This document shows positions 26,077 through 36,760 of a stretch of 64,000 nt of DNA, piece by piece (position 1 is the first letter of the stretch; each line of letters begins with the position of its first letter). The stretch is from Gilvimarinus japonicus. Its GTDB lineage: Bacteria > Pseudomonadota > Gammaproteobacteria > Pseudomonadales > Cellvibrionaceae. The stretch is taken from assembly GCF_042847215.1 (NCBI RefSeq), contig NZ_AP031500.1, forward strand, positions 3,224,001 through 3,288,000, read 5' to 3'. The notes beneath the pieces are model-generated. The model ran no database searches, was not told the origin of the DNA, and saw nothing but the letters and a program-made list of their open reading frames with translations. The position numbers and the translations under genes were made by a program.

Positions 26077-29000
26077 TTACCAATCAATCCTATCGAAATC
26101 CATCCAGCCCCAATCGGCACTGATCTCCAATTGATTGCTACCGGCGTTAAGACTAACCGGCATTTCAAGCGATTGCCACTGGCCGATAACGCCGGCAAAG
26201 CTCACGCTCTGCGGCTCGCCGTTTACCAGTATTGTTTGCTGCTTGCTGGAATACGGTAAACGATAGCGAATCGTCAACACTTTAGAGACAGCCTCGGGCT
26301 CGGTAATGCTCCAGCGCAAACTGCCCTGCCCGGCCATTTGCACATAAGTCTCGCCACTGGCATCGGTATCACTTAACACCGTAACACCGGTAAGCGCTAC
26401 CGACTCGGCCTCGATGCCATCCTCCGCGGGCAGCAACTGTCCCGCCTGTGTCAACATCAAGCTGCGCGCTAAGCTACCGGCGACAAACGTTACCTCGCCC
26501 ACGCGACTCGCCCCGGCATTGGCCGGCCCCGACAGTGTTAATACTGTATCGCCGGTACCGCTTTGAGGGGTAATACTCAACCAATCGGGCAAGCTGGACG
26601 CCACCCAATCACTGTCGCTGTAAAGCATGACGGATGCAGACCACAGCTGAGCCGGGGCGTCCAGCTCTGAAGTTTCAAGCATTAGCTCTGGTGCATCGTC
26701 CAGCGCCGGTGCGCCCCACACCTCGAGCTCCCAAATGGAATAGCCCCACTGGGTCGCGCGACTCAAACCCAACACTCGCAAATAACGCGCGGATTGCGAG
26801 AGCAAAACCTCGTCGCTACCACCATCGCTATCGGTCACAAGCGCTGCTCGAGTCCAGTTCGCACCATCTTCCGAGCTCTGGATTTCATAATCCTGCCCAT
26901 GTGCAGCTTCCCAGTGAATCACCACTTTCTCAATCGCGCTGCGCTGTAATAAATCCAGCATCAACCACTGATCATCGCTCCACTCACTCGACCACCGGGT
27001 TTGCAAGTTGCCATCAACCGCCGCGCCAGCACCACCGCTGTAGCCATCACTGGACGACGCCGTCACTAACGCTCCGGCGGCCAAGTTTTGGCTGCAGTCG
27101 TCGCAGGCAAGCTCGGCGATTTGCAGTGTCACCATGCTGGTAGTGGTAAGCTCTGAGTCATCGACACTAAGCTCCACCACAACCGTTCCCGGCTCACTGA
27201 CAACCAGAGTCGCCTCACTTTGATTAGCACCCGATAAACTAGCACCCGCACCCGAGACGATTCGCCATTGCAAATTGAGTCCGTTGCCAGGCAGGCCGTC
27301 GTCACTCACCAACGCGGTTAAGTTAATCGGCTCGCCCACAAACAAGTCTGCACCACTGACAATGTCCACTTGCGGCGCCTGGTTAATCGGCTGTTGCGAT
27401 AACATAAACGAGACGCTGTCCGAAACCGATAACTCGCCATCATTCGCCGTCAGCTTGGCATCATAGACACCCGCAACACTCGCACTCGCCTGAGTTTGAG
27501 CACTGTGCTCGCTGCTAAAGGTTAAAACTCCCGGCCCACTAACTTGCTCCCACTGTAGCGTTAAATTACCCGGTTGAGGCAAGTTGTCATCCGTCACTTG
27601 CGCTTCGAGCTCGGCATTGAGTCCGTCTGTTTGTACCGCTGCAAACGTTAACGTCGGTGCGTTATTAACCGGCGGATGCGTATTGCCCTCGATATTGGCA
27701 ACAGACAAAGTATCAATGTGGGTATAACCCCACCCACTCTCTAAGCGGATGGTGTTAGTGCCGGCAACCAAATCGAGCATGACATTGACCTCGGCCCAAC
27801 TTTGGTAATCCCCTGTACCCGGAAACTCAATGGCTCGGCCTTGGCCATTAACCAAAACACTATGTTGTTTATTGCTATCGGCGGCATAGCGCAACCGAGC
27901 ACTGTACTGCCCGGCGGCCTGGGCGTTTATGTGCCACTCAATCGCGCCGCCGTCATTAGTCAGCCCGGTCACGTAACCGCTGCCGTTAAAACCAGAATCT
28001 TGCGTATCAACAAATGTACCGCCCGATAGCGCGGCCGCTTCTGCCTCAAACACAGTCCACTCTGGCGCGCTCGCCACCACAATATTTGACGCACCAGACT
28101 CTCCGCTTTCATTGCTGGCAAACACTCGGTAATAATAGGTTTCGCCGGCACTCGCGCTATCGTCCGAAAACAAACTATCTACCGCTGGATCGTAGCGGTT
28201 TTTGCCATCGCTAATGTTGCTCGCCACCGTTTGCCAAGGCCCCTGGGCAGAGTTAGCCCGCTCGATACGGTAAAAGCGTCCCACCGGCGCGCCTAACCAA
28301 TTAATTCGCGCGGTCGAAACGATTGGCCTAAGCTTAGGCGCCTCGGGCACCGGCAGTGGCTGAGCGCTGGCATGCCCGTTCATTTGCGCCTGAGCGTTAC
28401 GCACTAAGTCAACCACCGACTGCTCTTCATTCGCGTCGCCGTCCGGAAACCCGGGGTAGTGATAGCTATAGTGGCCGGTGTACTCTTGGTGCCAGTAAAA
28501 ACCACCATCATGGCGGTGCCCACGCAGCCCCCACACTAAGCCTCCGGCGGCTTTAGCGCCCTCGTGATCGGTATGCACAACAGCCTGCATAATATCGTTT
28601 AGCTCGGCGGCGGGACGCAAACCAAACTCACCTACCACGTACACTTTTTGCCCATCAATAGCGCTTAAATCCAGCGCAACTTGCGCGGGGTTATTGTTGC
28701 CGACATTGGTGTAATAGTGGTTAGAGATAATATCAACGTCGGTATTGTTCAGCGCGTAATCATTAACGCGGGTATAAGTACCATCTTGAATAAGGTGATT
28801 GTGATCCAACGATTCAATATGAGCGACTGTCTCGGTCAAAAACGGTTCGGTGGTGCCGCGCAGTTCGTTGCCTGTTTCCCACGCCAGGATTGCCGGCTCA
28901 TCGCGGTAGGCAACACCACTAATGGTATTCACGCGGGTCAGTACTTGCTCGATGATACTTTTATAAGCGGCGTAGGTTTGGCTGGAGGTATCGTAGAAAT

Positions 29001-29529
29001 CATCGGCGCTTTCACCATAAAAAGCCGCCAACTGTTGTCGCCCGCCCCACCATTCCCAGTGGTCAATAAAAGGGGCAATAATCTTTAGGCCGTGCTCATT
29101 AGCCAGCGCCAACATACGGTCGTAGTGCACCATGGCCGTCTCGTTTAAACGCGGCATTCCACCGGGGCTAAGCGGCGCTAAAATATGAGTCTCGCGACCA
29201 CAGACACTGTCGTACGATTGCTGCACCGATAAGGTGTAAATGCGAGTAGCTTTCTGCCCAGTACGAACGATCGATTTTATCCAGTTTTCTTGCTCGTCGG
29301 CCGTTGGCCACTTAAAGTACTGTCCCCACCCTCGGGGATCTTGCGCACAGGGGCCACGCGCATCATCTTCAATGCGATGCAGCTCTGGGGCGTGAATCCC
29401 GGCAAAGCGAAATTCCTGACCATCTAATGTTAACGTGGCGCCATCGCGCTCAACAAAACTGCTCGACTGCCCCAACGCCATACCACTAACCGCCATGGTG
29501 ATTACGGCTACGCTTAGTTTAACTTTCAT
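26077..29529 (-). CDS. Multi-module GH5 mannanase-like secreted enzyme
   Basis: An 1150-residue exported protein. Signal peptide about 1-20; GH5 catalytic domain about 24-395 with acid/base Glu in AWETGNELRG and nucleophile Glu in VVGEFGL; fibronectin-like domain about 398-485. Then come a CBM35-like module (VFEAEAAALSGG, ending YTHIDTLSV), two Ig/PKD-like repeats (LTLQWEQVSGPG and LNLQWRIVSGAG), and an F5/8 type C (CBM32-like) module (ASSSDGYSGGAG ... YLRVLGLS). A BACON-like domain (LPDWLSITPQSGTG) and a terminal CBM35-like module (WGWMDFDRIDW) finish it. The catalytic domain looks like subfamily 7 (beta-mannanase). It follows the next GH5 gene in the same direction after 128 bp, so the two are likely cotranscribed. 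Confidence 0.85.
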   Translation of the reverse strand: MKVKLSVAVITMAVSGMALGQSSSFVERDGATLTLDGQEFRFAGIHAPELHRIEDDARGPCAQDPRGWGQYFKWPTADEQENWIKSIVRTGQKATRIYTLSVQQSYDSVCGRETHILAPLSPGGMPRLNETAMVHYDRMLALANEHGLKIIAPFIDHWEWWGGRQQLAAFYGESADDFYDTSSQTYAAYKSIIEQVLTRVNTISGVAYRDEPAILAWETGNELRGTTEPFLTETVAHIESLDHNHLIQDGTYTRVNDYALNNTDVDIISNHYYTNVGNNNPAQVALDLSAIDGQKVYVVGEFGLRPAAELNDIMQAVVHTDHEGAKAAGGLVWGLRGHRHDGGFYWHQEYTGHYSYHYPGFPDGDANEEQSVVDLVRNAQAQMNGHASAQPLPVPEAPKLRPIVSTARINWLGAPVGRFYRIERANSAQGPWQTVASNISDGKNRYDPAVDSLFSDDSASAGETYYYRVFASNESGESGASNIVVASAPEWTVFEAEAAALSGGTFVDTQDSGFNGSGYVTGLTNDGGAIEWHINAQAAGQYSARLRYAADSNKQHSVLVNGQGRAIEFPGTGDYQSWAEVNVMLDLVAGTNTIRLESGWGYTHIDTLSVANIEGNTHPPVNNAPTLTFAAVQTDGLNAELEAQVTDDNLPQPGNLTLQWEQVSGPGVLTFSSEHSAQTQASASVAGVYDAKLTANDGELSVSDSVSFMLSQQPINQAPQVDIVSGADLFVGEPINLTALVSDDGLPGNGLNLQWRIVSGAGASLSGANQSEATLVVSEPGTVVVELSVDDSELTTTSMVTLQIAELACDDCSQNLAAGALVTASSSDGYSGGAGAAVDGNLQTRWSSEWSDDQWLMLDLLQRSAIEKVVIHWEAAHGQDYEIQSSEDGANWTRAALVTDSDGGSDEVLLSQSARYLRVLGLSRATQWGYSIWELEVWGAPALDDAPELMLETSELDAPAQLWSASVMLYSDSDWVASSLPDWLSITPQSGTGDTVLTLSGPANAGASRVGEVTFVAGSLARSLMLTQAGQLLPAEDGIEAESVALTGVTVLSDTDASGETYVQMAGQGSLRWSITEPEAVSKVLTIRYRLPYSSKQQTILVNGEPQSVSFAGVIGQWQSLEMPVSLNAGSNQLEISADWGWMDFDRIDW

Positions 29530-29657
29530 AGTATTTACCTTTTCAGTGCGAGGTCACCATCCTTATTTTTTTCGGTGCCGGCACATAAAGAGAAAGCCGC
29601 AGGCTCCGCTGCGGCAAATAAAGGTGCCGGCCCTTACGGACCGGCTAAAGGTGAGGT

Positions 29658-32600
29658 TTATTGGTTGTTGAGTGATTGATAGAAGCTCGAGCGCTCTTGC
29701 ATCAGATCGCACACCGGTTTGTGTAAATCGATGTGGATCTGGTTGCCCTCGGCGTTCTGACCCGGCGCACCAGTTTCCGTCAGGTTTTGCTCGGCGGGGG
29801 TGATGGCGCAATACATTTGGAAGCCGTCGTTATTGGCAGTCCAGGCATCGGTAGGGGCACCGTACGGTCCCGCACACCACTGACAACCATCCAGCGGGGT
29901 ATTACCATTGCCCCACTCTTTACCCGATAACTGCCAGGCCAGCATGCCGCCGATAACGTCTTTATGCTCTTCGGCTTTGGCGTACCAGTCGATAAAAACC
30001 TCGGTACGACGTTGCAGGTCTTCGGCAACCGTAGCAGCCGAGGCAACGGGCCAGCTAAACTCGCCAATGTAGGTCGGCTTGTTTAAGTTACGCCCTACGG
30101 CCGCCAGCTGATCGAAGTTAGCCAGGGTTTCTGCATCTGACATATTCCACCAGGTGGGGTACAAGTGAGCGCTAATGGCATCAATCGTGGCAACGTCATT
30201 CACCTCTTCGATAAAGGCGAAATCATCGTTGGTACCATTGTGATTAAAGGATGATTCGGCACCGATAGACACCAAATGATTGGGCGCTAACGATTTAATA
30301 TGACCCGAAATATCGGCTGCCCAGCTCTTAAAGATATCGGCATTGCACGAGCTTTTACAGCGTGGCTCGTTGGCAATCTCCCACATCATAATGGCCGGAT
30401 CTTCCGCATAGGTATAACCAGTGCTGTCGTTGTAATGCGATAGCAAGGCGCTGATAAACGCTTTGAAGTTCGCAATAGACTCAGCGTTGGCATAGGGGCT
30501 CGCGCCATAAGAATCGAGGTTACCAAAGTAGTTCCACTCATCAGCGAGCGACAACACCAACTTCACGTCGTACTCGTGTGCCAGGGCCACGTAATTGTCA
30601 AACAGCTCAAAGCTACGGTCGACAATGGCTTGCTCCTCGGCAGTACGATTCGACTTGGTCAGCAAAAAGTCATCACCGGATTTCATGTTAATGCAGACAC
30701 CGTCGTGAGTTTTGGTGTCGTTACAGAACATCCAGGTGCGCACCGACTTCATGCCCAAATGCTGTGCGCGCTTGAAGAAGTCTTCCGCCATCGCTTCTGG
30801 TTTATACATTAGGTAGTACTGGTTAGAGCCGTTGAAGTAAAAGGGCTGATTACCCAACACAAACTGAGTACCCAAAGTATCAACGTACTGCGTGCCAGTG
30901 ACGTCCCCCACCTGAACCCGAAGATTTTTCTTCAAAGTGGTGCCGGCAAGACCCAACTCTATGTCGTAAATGCCATCGCCCGTGCCCGGTATCAGGAGCG
31001 GTGATTCGCCACTGTATAGCTGGGTGGGGCCATCATTAACCGAGTAAGTAATGTCTTTATTGCCTTGTTTGCTAAAATCGACCGAGATATCACCACTGTC
31101 CAGCTCGGCGAAAGGCGCGGGCGAATGAATATCCAAGCTGCCCATAAAGACGGGACACACCTGATGGACGTTAACCCAACCCCAATCACCTTCGCGATTA
31201 ACCAGACCCACCGTATGAATACCGGCCGACAGGTTATGCACAAAGCTCTTAACGCTAGGATCGGTTACTGGCGCATCCAGCCAGCTCATATTGGACAAGC
31301 CGCCATCATCCAGCCGGTAAGAGACGAACTTATCGCCACCTTCGGTACTGTAAGTTAACCGCAATTCGTATAAGCCCGCCTTATCGAGAGGAATCTCCCA
31401 ATAGGCCGCCGAGCCATTTTCACCCGTCACCTTGGCACGATCTTCGTACAATTGCGCGTCGCCTTCCAAAATTACCGAGTCGACACCATAGCAGTCAGCG
31501 GTTGCCGGCAAATCGATCACATTGATAATTAACCCCAGCTCGCGAGTACCGGCTTCGGCATCGGATAGTGCAACCGTTAAGGCGGTTGAGCCCACCGGCA
31601 GAGTGGCGAGGTAGTCTTGCGTTAAAGTTAACGAGCCATTATTAAACGTATAGTCCGCGCCTACTGTTAAGCTTTCTCCCGCATGCATCAAAGCATCAAA
31701 AGTAAAAGAACCTTCGTTCAGTGATACCGTCACAGGTGCCAACGCACTGACACTGACATTCGCCTCATCGCGGCTTAAGTCGGGCTCTACGATTGGTGCG
31801 CTGTCGGCGTGCACAACAAAGCTTAACAACATCGAATCGGCTTGTTCAGCATCGTAAAATTCGGCCTCTAAACTCGCTTGTTCGCCAACACTAAGGGTCG
31901 ACAAAAAGCTGTTTAACAGCGTAATTTGACCCCCAGTTACCGTGTAATCAACCCCTTCACTTAACACCGAGGTCCCAACGGTAATTCCTTGCAAGTTATA
32001 ACTTCCAGCATCAAAGTTATAGGCCAAGCTATCGCCACTGCCCACAACAAAACTTTGTTGCAAGGGTGTAATTTCAGGCTCTTGTGGTGGCGTTGCCAGT
32101 TTATTGATGCGGATTTGCTCGACAAAAACATACCCCCAATTATTACCGCTGCCAAGTACACTGACCGACTCAGTGCCAGCCATTAAATTGGCCTCAATGG
32201 CAATGGTCTGGGTAGCGGCGTCTGCCGTGGTAACTTGCTGAGCATTGTTGCCCACCACAAAGGTGTTGGCTTTTTCGCCATACGGGGAGTTAACATCAAA
32301 CTCCACTAAATACTCACCGCTTTGCGGTACGTTAAACGACCAACTCGCTTCGCCGTGTTGTAGATCAACCTGCCCATCGGTGAGCACTGCACCTAGGCTC
32401 AGGTCGGCCTGCTCAGGCAATAAAATCTGCTCATCAGTCACAGCAACATCCGTTACAGAAATCGTCACCGTAATGTCAGCGGCATCCGTAAACTCAATGC
32501 TTAACGTATGCGAACCGTCATCAAGCGCACTAAGCGCAGCCGCATACAAAGTCACCTGGTTAGCATTACGCGTGTAATCAGATGCGCCCAGTGTTTGCCC

Positions 32601-33221
32601 ATCAATAGCTAGCGCCGCAAAATCAGCACCATCACTATTCAACGCTAAGGTGACATCGGCCACACTAGCTTTATTAACACTAATAGAAGTAGGTGAAACA
32701 CTCGGCTGCGGCGCATCGGCCGGCTCGATCTGCAGTGACACATCGACATCGTTACCATCGCTAAAATCGACGGTCAGGGTATTAGCACCCAATGCCAGCG
32801 AATCTAGGTAAGCGCTGTACAGTGACAACTGTGAACCGCTAAGGGCGTAATCGGAGCCAGCGCTAGCGCCAACGATACCAAGCACTTGCACGCTGGAATC
32901 CGGCTCAACCGTAAACACCAGGTTATTCATACTGCCTTGAGTGTAACTTTGCGACAAAGGCATAACACTGTTGGTTATGGGATTGGTATCATCACACTCC
33001 CCGACAAAGCCCCAAGGGCCCCACTGGCTGTTGCGATCGGGCGGCGTGTCTTTTATCCACCATTTGGCTTTAAATTCTGCTGAGTTGTAGCGAACTAATT
33101 CTCCGCCAACGTATTGAGTTTGCGAGTCATACGCTGGCGAATCACAGCTTGCGGCGTAGGTTAATCCTGCATTTGCTATTAATCCCACGCTACTGGCAAG
33201 TAGCAAGGCTCTGTGTTTCAT
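29658..33221 (-). CDS. Multi-module GH5_7-like endo-beta-mannanase, secreted
   Basis: An 1187-residue exported protein. Signal peptide about 1-23; CBM5/12-like module about 24-75 with several Trp (KWWIKDTPPD, GPWGFVGEC). Repeated Ig-like X2 modules follow (SYTQGS, FVVGSGDSLAYNF, with the recurring ITLLNSFLSTL or LTLTQDYLATL segment), alternating with two CBM35-like modules (NNWGYVFVEQIRI, GDWGWVNVHQV). The GH5 catalytic domain is C-terminal (about 775-1187) with MWEIANEPRC and YIGEFSWP as acid/base and nucleophile Glu. This is a subfamily 7 mannanase plan. Two palindromes lie upstream at 33318 and 33383. It is the first gene of the GH5-GH5 transcript. Confidence 0.87.
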   Translation of the reverse strand: MKHRALLLASSVGLIANAGLTYAASCDSPAYDSQTQYVGGELVRYNSAEFKAKWWIKDTPPDRNSQWGPWGFVGECDDTNPITNSVMPLSQSYTQGSMNNLVFTVEPDSSVQVLGIVGASAGSDYALSGSQLSLYSAYLDSLALGANTLTVDFSDGNDVDVSLQIEPADAPQPSVSPTSISVNKASVADVTLALNSDGADFAALAIDGQTLGASDYTRNANQVTLYAAALSALDDGSHTLSIEFTDAADITVTISVTDVAVTDEQILLPEQADLSLGAVLTDGQVDLQHGEASWSFNVPQSGEYLVEFDVNSPYGEKANTFVVGNNAQQVTTADAATQTIAIEANLMAGTESVSVLGSGNNWGYVFVEQIRINKLATPPQEPEITPLQQSFVVGSGDSLAYNFDAGSYNLQGITVGTSVLSEGVDYTVTGGQITLLNSFLSTLSVGEQASLEAEFYDAEQADSMLLSFVVHADSAPIVEPDLSRDEANVSVSALAPVTVSLNEGSFTFDALMHAGESLTVGADYTFNNGSLTLTQDYLATLPVGSTALTVALSDAEAGTRELGLIINVIDLPATADCYGVDSVILEGDAQLYEDRAKVTGENGSAAYWEIPLDKAGLYELRLTYSTEGGDKFVSYRLDDGGLSNMSWLDAPVTDPSVKSFVHNLSAGIHTVGLVNREGDWGWVNVHQVCPVFMGSLDIHSPAPFAELDSGDISVDFSKQGNKDITYSVNDGPTQLYSGESPLLIPGTGDGIYDIELGLAGTTLKKNLRVQVGDVTGTQYVDTLGTQFVLGNQPFYFNGSNQYYLMYKPEAMAEDFFKRAQHLGMKSVRTWMFCNDTKTHDGVCINMKSGDDFLLTKSNRTAEEQAIVDRSFELFDNYVALAHEYDVKLVLSLADEWNYFGNLDSYGASPYANAESIANFKAFISALLSHYNDSTGYTYAEDPAIMMWEIANEPRCKSSCNADIFKSWAADISGHIKSLAPNHLVSIGAESSFNHNGTNDDFAFIEEVNDVATIDAISAHLYPTWWNMSDAETLANFDQLAAVGRNLNKPTYIGEFSWPVASAATVAEDLQRRTEVFIDWYAKAEEHKDVIGGMLAWQLSGKEWGNGNTPLDGCQWCAGPYGAPTDAWTANNDGFQMYCAITPAEQNLTETGAPGQNAEGNQIHIDLHKPVCDLMQERSSFYQSLNNQ

Positions 33222-33642
33222 AGGAAATACCTTCTCTCATTATTGTTAATGTATGCGGCCAATCGGCCGTTTGTTAGTTCTCCTTACGATCGACACCGAT
33301 CCTTTCTCACCAAAAAAAGTAACCGATTACACTTTGTTGACTCTAAAAAACAAGTTTTTTTATATGACCATCAACAAACAAAAGTAATCGATTACATTTA
33401 GGGGCGCAGTATCGTACAGCTATGAAGGTTATGCGACTCGCTGTCGCAAAACAGTGATAACGTTCACACGACGTATCAAACAGAGAATTAATTGCTGATA
33501 TTAAGACTATTTAATAGTGTGTTTTATTATAGAAAAGTTTGCGCGCGATACCTGCTGGCTATTATTTTAACCGCGACAAAAAACAGGGGTAGCGCTAATG
33601 CGCCCCCCTGCAAAACTTGCTTTTAAACATTAGCATTAAACG
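33222..33642. promoter_or_regulatory. Control region with two LacI-type operators, then receptor terminator
   Basis: GTAACCGATTAC (within 33318-33331) and GTAATCGATTAC (within 33383-33396) lie 97-175 bp upstream of the mannanase. CAGGGG...CCCCTG (33584-33610) forms a hairpin with six T on the minus strand, the terminator of the receptor gene that ends at 33643. The rest is AT-rich with no gene. Confidence 0.75.
33578..33610 (-). terminator. Terminator of the lipoprotein-receptor operon
   Basis: On the minus strand CAGGGGGGCGC / GCGCTACCCCTG pairs around TATTA-like loop bases and is followed by TTTTTTG. It sits 33 bp after the receptor stop. Confidence 0.85.
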
Positions 33643-36600
33643 TTAAAACCGACCGCGTACCGAGAACGCAATGGTACGATCAAACTGTTGCGCCAACAGC
33701 AAACGCTCTTCTATTTGCACGTAAGAGCGCTCCCCCTCTTGCAGCAAATTGCTGCCAGACAAAGTCAGCGACAAATAATCATTTACGTCGTAGTTAATAG
33801 ATGCATCCAGTTGTCCACGATCCGAGGTGTACTCGGGTCGCCCACCAAAGCCTGTGGCGGTATTAAGCGCTTCATCTTGCCAAAAGTAAGCAATACGCGC
33901 CCCGAACCCAAAGTTCTCGTAATAGCCAATTAAGTTGTAGGTATTTTCTGAGTTACCCGGAATCGGCAGCCCCTCGGGAGTTTCACTGTCTAGATACGTG
34001 TAGTTTGCCTGCACCCCAAAACCCAGTGGCAGTGGCTGTGAATAACCCAACTCCACACCAGACAACTCGCCTTCGCCATTTACAGAGCGAGTAAAGTTAC
34101 AGGTGCGCGTTTCGCCACGCGCTCGACACTCACTCATAATGCCACTTTCAGTGGTAATAAAGCTGGAGAAGTCTTTATAAAATAGCGCCATGCTGGCAAA
34201 GCCTGCTTGATCTTCATCAAAGTACCACTCTAATGAAAGATCAGCTTGATCGACCAACCAGGGGTCTAAATTCTCATTGCCCACTGTGCCTGTTAATGAG
34301 TTAACGTCGGTAACGGTATACCCCGGTACCAAAGCGCCTAAGTCAGGGCGTGCCATTGAACGGTTGGCGGCAAAGCGCAACAGCCAGCTTTCGTGAAACT
34401 CCCAGTTGAGGTTAAAGCTAGGCAAGTAGTTAGTGTAGCTGCGATTCATTTTTTGTTGCTGATAATCGCTTTGCGCGTACAAGTCATCAAACAACACTTG
34501 CGAAATGGCATCATCGGTCACGGTGTATGAATACGAGGTGGTATCAGTTTCTACCGCCCGAACACCGGCGTTACCGTAAACCATATCATCGGCGAGCGAG
34601 AAATTCGCCTTAAGGTAAAGCGCCTGGGTTTGCTCTTCGATACGATAGTCTTGCAGCTTGTCAGACATAGCACTCATGCCCCACACCTCATTCAAACGCC
34701 CTGCCGGATCGCTGGCAAAAGTAAAAGCATTGCCGCTAATCCACTGAGAGGGAAACTGCCCCGCGCCGTCGACACCCGACATAAAGCTGCCGTCGGTGAT
34801 AACCGCCAGTCCCTGACGCTCTGGCGGCTGTACGTACAAGGAGTTACCATCTTCAGCACCGATGCGCACGTCGGTAAACAACGCCCCCGCCGCTTCACAT
34901 TCGCTGCGGCTTAGTTGATACGCATCCAGCGTACACTCTTCACGCCAATGGCTGGCAACACCCCGCGATGCAGTACGCTCGTTAATGCGCTCTGCGCCAC
35001 GGTAGCCAAACTCCAACGAGGTAATCGGGCCCGCTTCTATGTTCCAGTTAAAATCTACCTGCCCGGCGTTATTGCGCGAGGTAAATTCATCAGCGTATAA
35101 ACCAGTGTAGGCTACCGCATAAGAGTACGGATCAGTCAGATAGTTACCCCCACCGGCAATATCGTTGGGTCCATCATTGGGGTCGGCAATGCTTGGGTTA
35201 ACCCCGGTTAGCGTCGGATCAACAAAAACAGAACCTAAATCTCCAGCGGCCATATCATAACCAAAACGCAGGTTTTCGGCGCAGTCGACCGGCCCACCAC
35301 TAAACGGGTCAAGAGGTCGAGGGTCGCGCCACGCGCAGTTAATGTTGCCATAACTGCCCTTTAAGCTCTGATTCATCCAGTCGCTGTCAAAAGTGGATTT
35401 ACCATAGCTAAAGTTAGTCGACACCGACCAGACATTTTCCGTCCAAGACCCACCCAGTGAAATGTTGGTATTGGTAATATCGCGAGCCGCAGCCTGACCG
35501 CCGGCAGTATGGCTGTCGCCGCCAGTAGCGGCGCTGGGAATCTCAAACCCACCCGACACCAACGTCACCTCGCCATCGACCTGCATGGGATTACCCTCTT
35601 TATCGACCGCTGTGGTACCCGGGGTAAACTGGCCAAACTGCAAGTCTTCAAAGCTATTTAACGCAATACCCTCGCCGGTATTAATGTCGTACAGACCTAG
35701 CGATAAGGTACTCGCGGCCACGGTTTCATCGTAAGAGGTTCTGACCCCTTGCAGATAAATATCCAGCTCATCCAACGGCTTAAACTGCAAAGTAATATCG
35801 GCGGCAAAGCCATCTTGACGTACTTCACGCTGTTCTAAATTAATTTGCTGCGGAGAGATTGCCACCCCAGTCTGGCCACTGCTGTCGGTGGCAGTAACAA
35901 ACTCAGTCAACCCCAAGGCATCGGGGTTAGCACCAAAGTAAGGTGTGGCCGACCAATTGCGGTAGGCGACCGTGTCATTTCGGGTCAAGTTTTCCTTATC
36001 GGTAAGGCTGACCATAACACCAAATTTGTCATCCCAGTTTTTACCCAAAAACAATGAATAGTTTTGCGTATCTTCTTCGGCAACATCGCTATAGGTGTTT
36101 TTAAAGGTACCCCCAATAAAGTGATCGTCTAAATCCAGTGGTCGGCGGGTTTTTAAGTTAACGGTACCGGTTAACGCGCCTTCGTTCATATCGGCCGAAG
36201 GCGCCTTAATGACTTCGATGGTCGAAAGTAAATCAGAAGGGATATCTTCTAGCGATATACTGCGATTAGAGGCCCCGCTTAACCCCGGACGAACACCAGC
36301 CCCTACATACGTCGAACCGTTTAACTCAATATTTACTTGCGACATACCGCGAATACGAATCGTCGAGCCCTGACCATTGCGGTTGCCAATTTGCACCCCG
36401 GTTACCCGCTTAAGCGATTCGGCCGCATTTTGATCGGGCAATTTACCCATATCCTCAGCGCTAATGGCGTCCATAATCTGGCTCGACATGCGCTTCATAT
36501 CCGCCGCCTCTTGCAGCGAGCGACGAATACCTTTAACAACAACTTCTTCGAGTAACGGCTCCTGATCTAGCGCGGTATTGTCTTGCGCCACCGCCACAGG

Positions 36601-36702
36601 CGTACTAAGCGCCATTGCCGCAGCACCCGCTGCTGCTACGTAACCGACAATCACACTGATCGGATTTTTTTTAAGAGTTCTATACATTTCTGAGAACCTC
36701 AT
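33643..36702 (-). CDS. TonB-dependent outer-membrane receptor
   Basis: A 1019-residue receptor. A signal region with a hydrophobic core (VGYVAAAGAAAMALSTPVAVAQ) is followed by a TonB-box-like LLEEVVVKGIRRSL. The plug has EDMGKLPDQNAAESLKRVTGVQI and STIRIRGMSQVNIELNG, and the barrel ends RGRF. It is the third gene of an operon with the two binding-module lipoproteins (58 bp gap), which points to import of manno-oligosaccharides. It differs clearly from the receptor at 17526, so the locus has two import ports. Confidence 0.92.
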   Translation of the reverse strand: MRFSEMYRTLKKNPISVIVGYVAAAGAAAMALSTPVAVAQDNTALDQEPLLEEVVVKGIRRSLQEAADMKRMSSQIMDAISAEDMGKLPDQNAAESLKRVTGVQIGNRNGQGSTIRIRGMSQVNIELNGSTYVGAGVRPGLSGASNRSISLEDIPSDLLSTIEVIKAPSADMNEGALTGTVNLKTRRPLDLDDHFIGGTFKNTYSDVAEEDTQNYSLFLGKNWDDKFGVMVSLTDKENLTRNDTVAYRNWSATPYFGANPDALGLTEFVTATDSSGQTGVAISPQQINLEQREVRQDGFAADITLQFKPLDELDIYLQGVRTSYDETVAASTLSLGLYDINTGEGIALNSFEDLQFGQFTPGTTAVDKEGNPMQVDGEVTLVSGGFEIPSAATGGDSHTAGGQAAARDITNTNISLGGSWTENVWSVSTNFSYGKSTFDSDWMNQSLKGSYGNINCAWRDPRPLDPFSGGPVDCAENLRFGYDMAAGDLGSVFVDPTLTGVNPSIADPNDGPNDIAGGGNYLTDPYSYAVAYTGLYADEFTSRNNAGQVDFNWNIEAGPITSLEFGYRGAERINERTASRGVASHWREECTLDAYQLSRSECEAAGALFTDVRIGAEDGNSLYVQPPERQGLAVITDGSFMSGVDGAGQFPSQWISGNAFTFASDPAGRLNEVWGMSAMSDKLQDYRIEEQTQALYLKANFSLADDMVYGNAGVRAVETDTTSYSYTVTDDAISQVLFDDLYAQSDYQQQKMNRSYTNYLPSFNLNWEFHESWLLRFAANRSMARPDLGALVPGYTVTDVNSLTGTVGNENLDPWLVDQADLSLEWYFDEDQAGFASMALFYKDFSSFITTESGIMSECRARGETRTCNFTRSVNGEGELSGVELGYSQPLPLGFGVQANYTYLDSETPEGLPIPGNSENTYNLIGYYENFGFGARIAYFWQDEALNTATGFGGRPEYTSDRGQLDASINYDVNDYLSLTLSGSNLLQEGERSYVQIEERLLLAQQFDRTIAFSVRGRF

Positions 36703-36760
36703 TGTTCATTCTTATTCTAGGGCCGGCGTATGGCCGCCCCCATCAAGTTAAGCTCGTAGG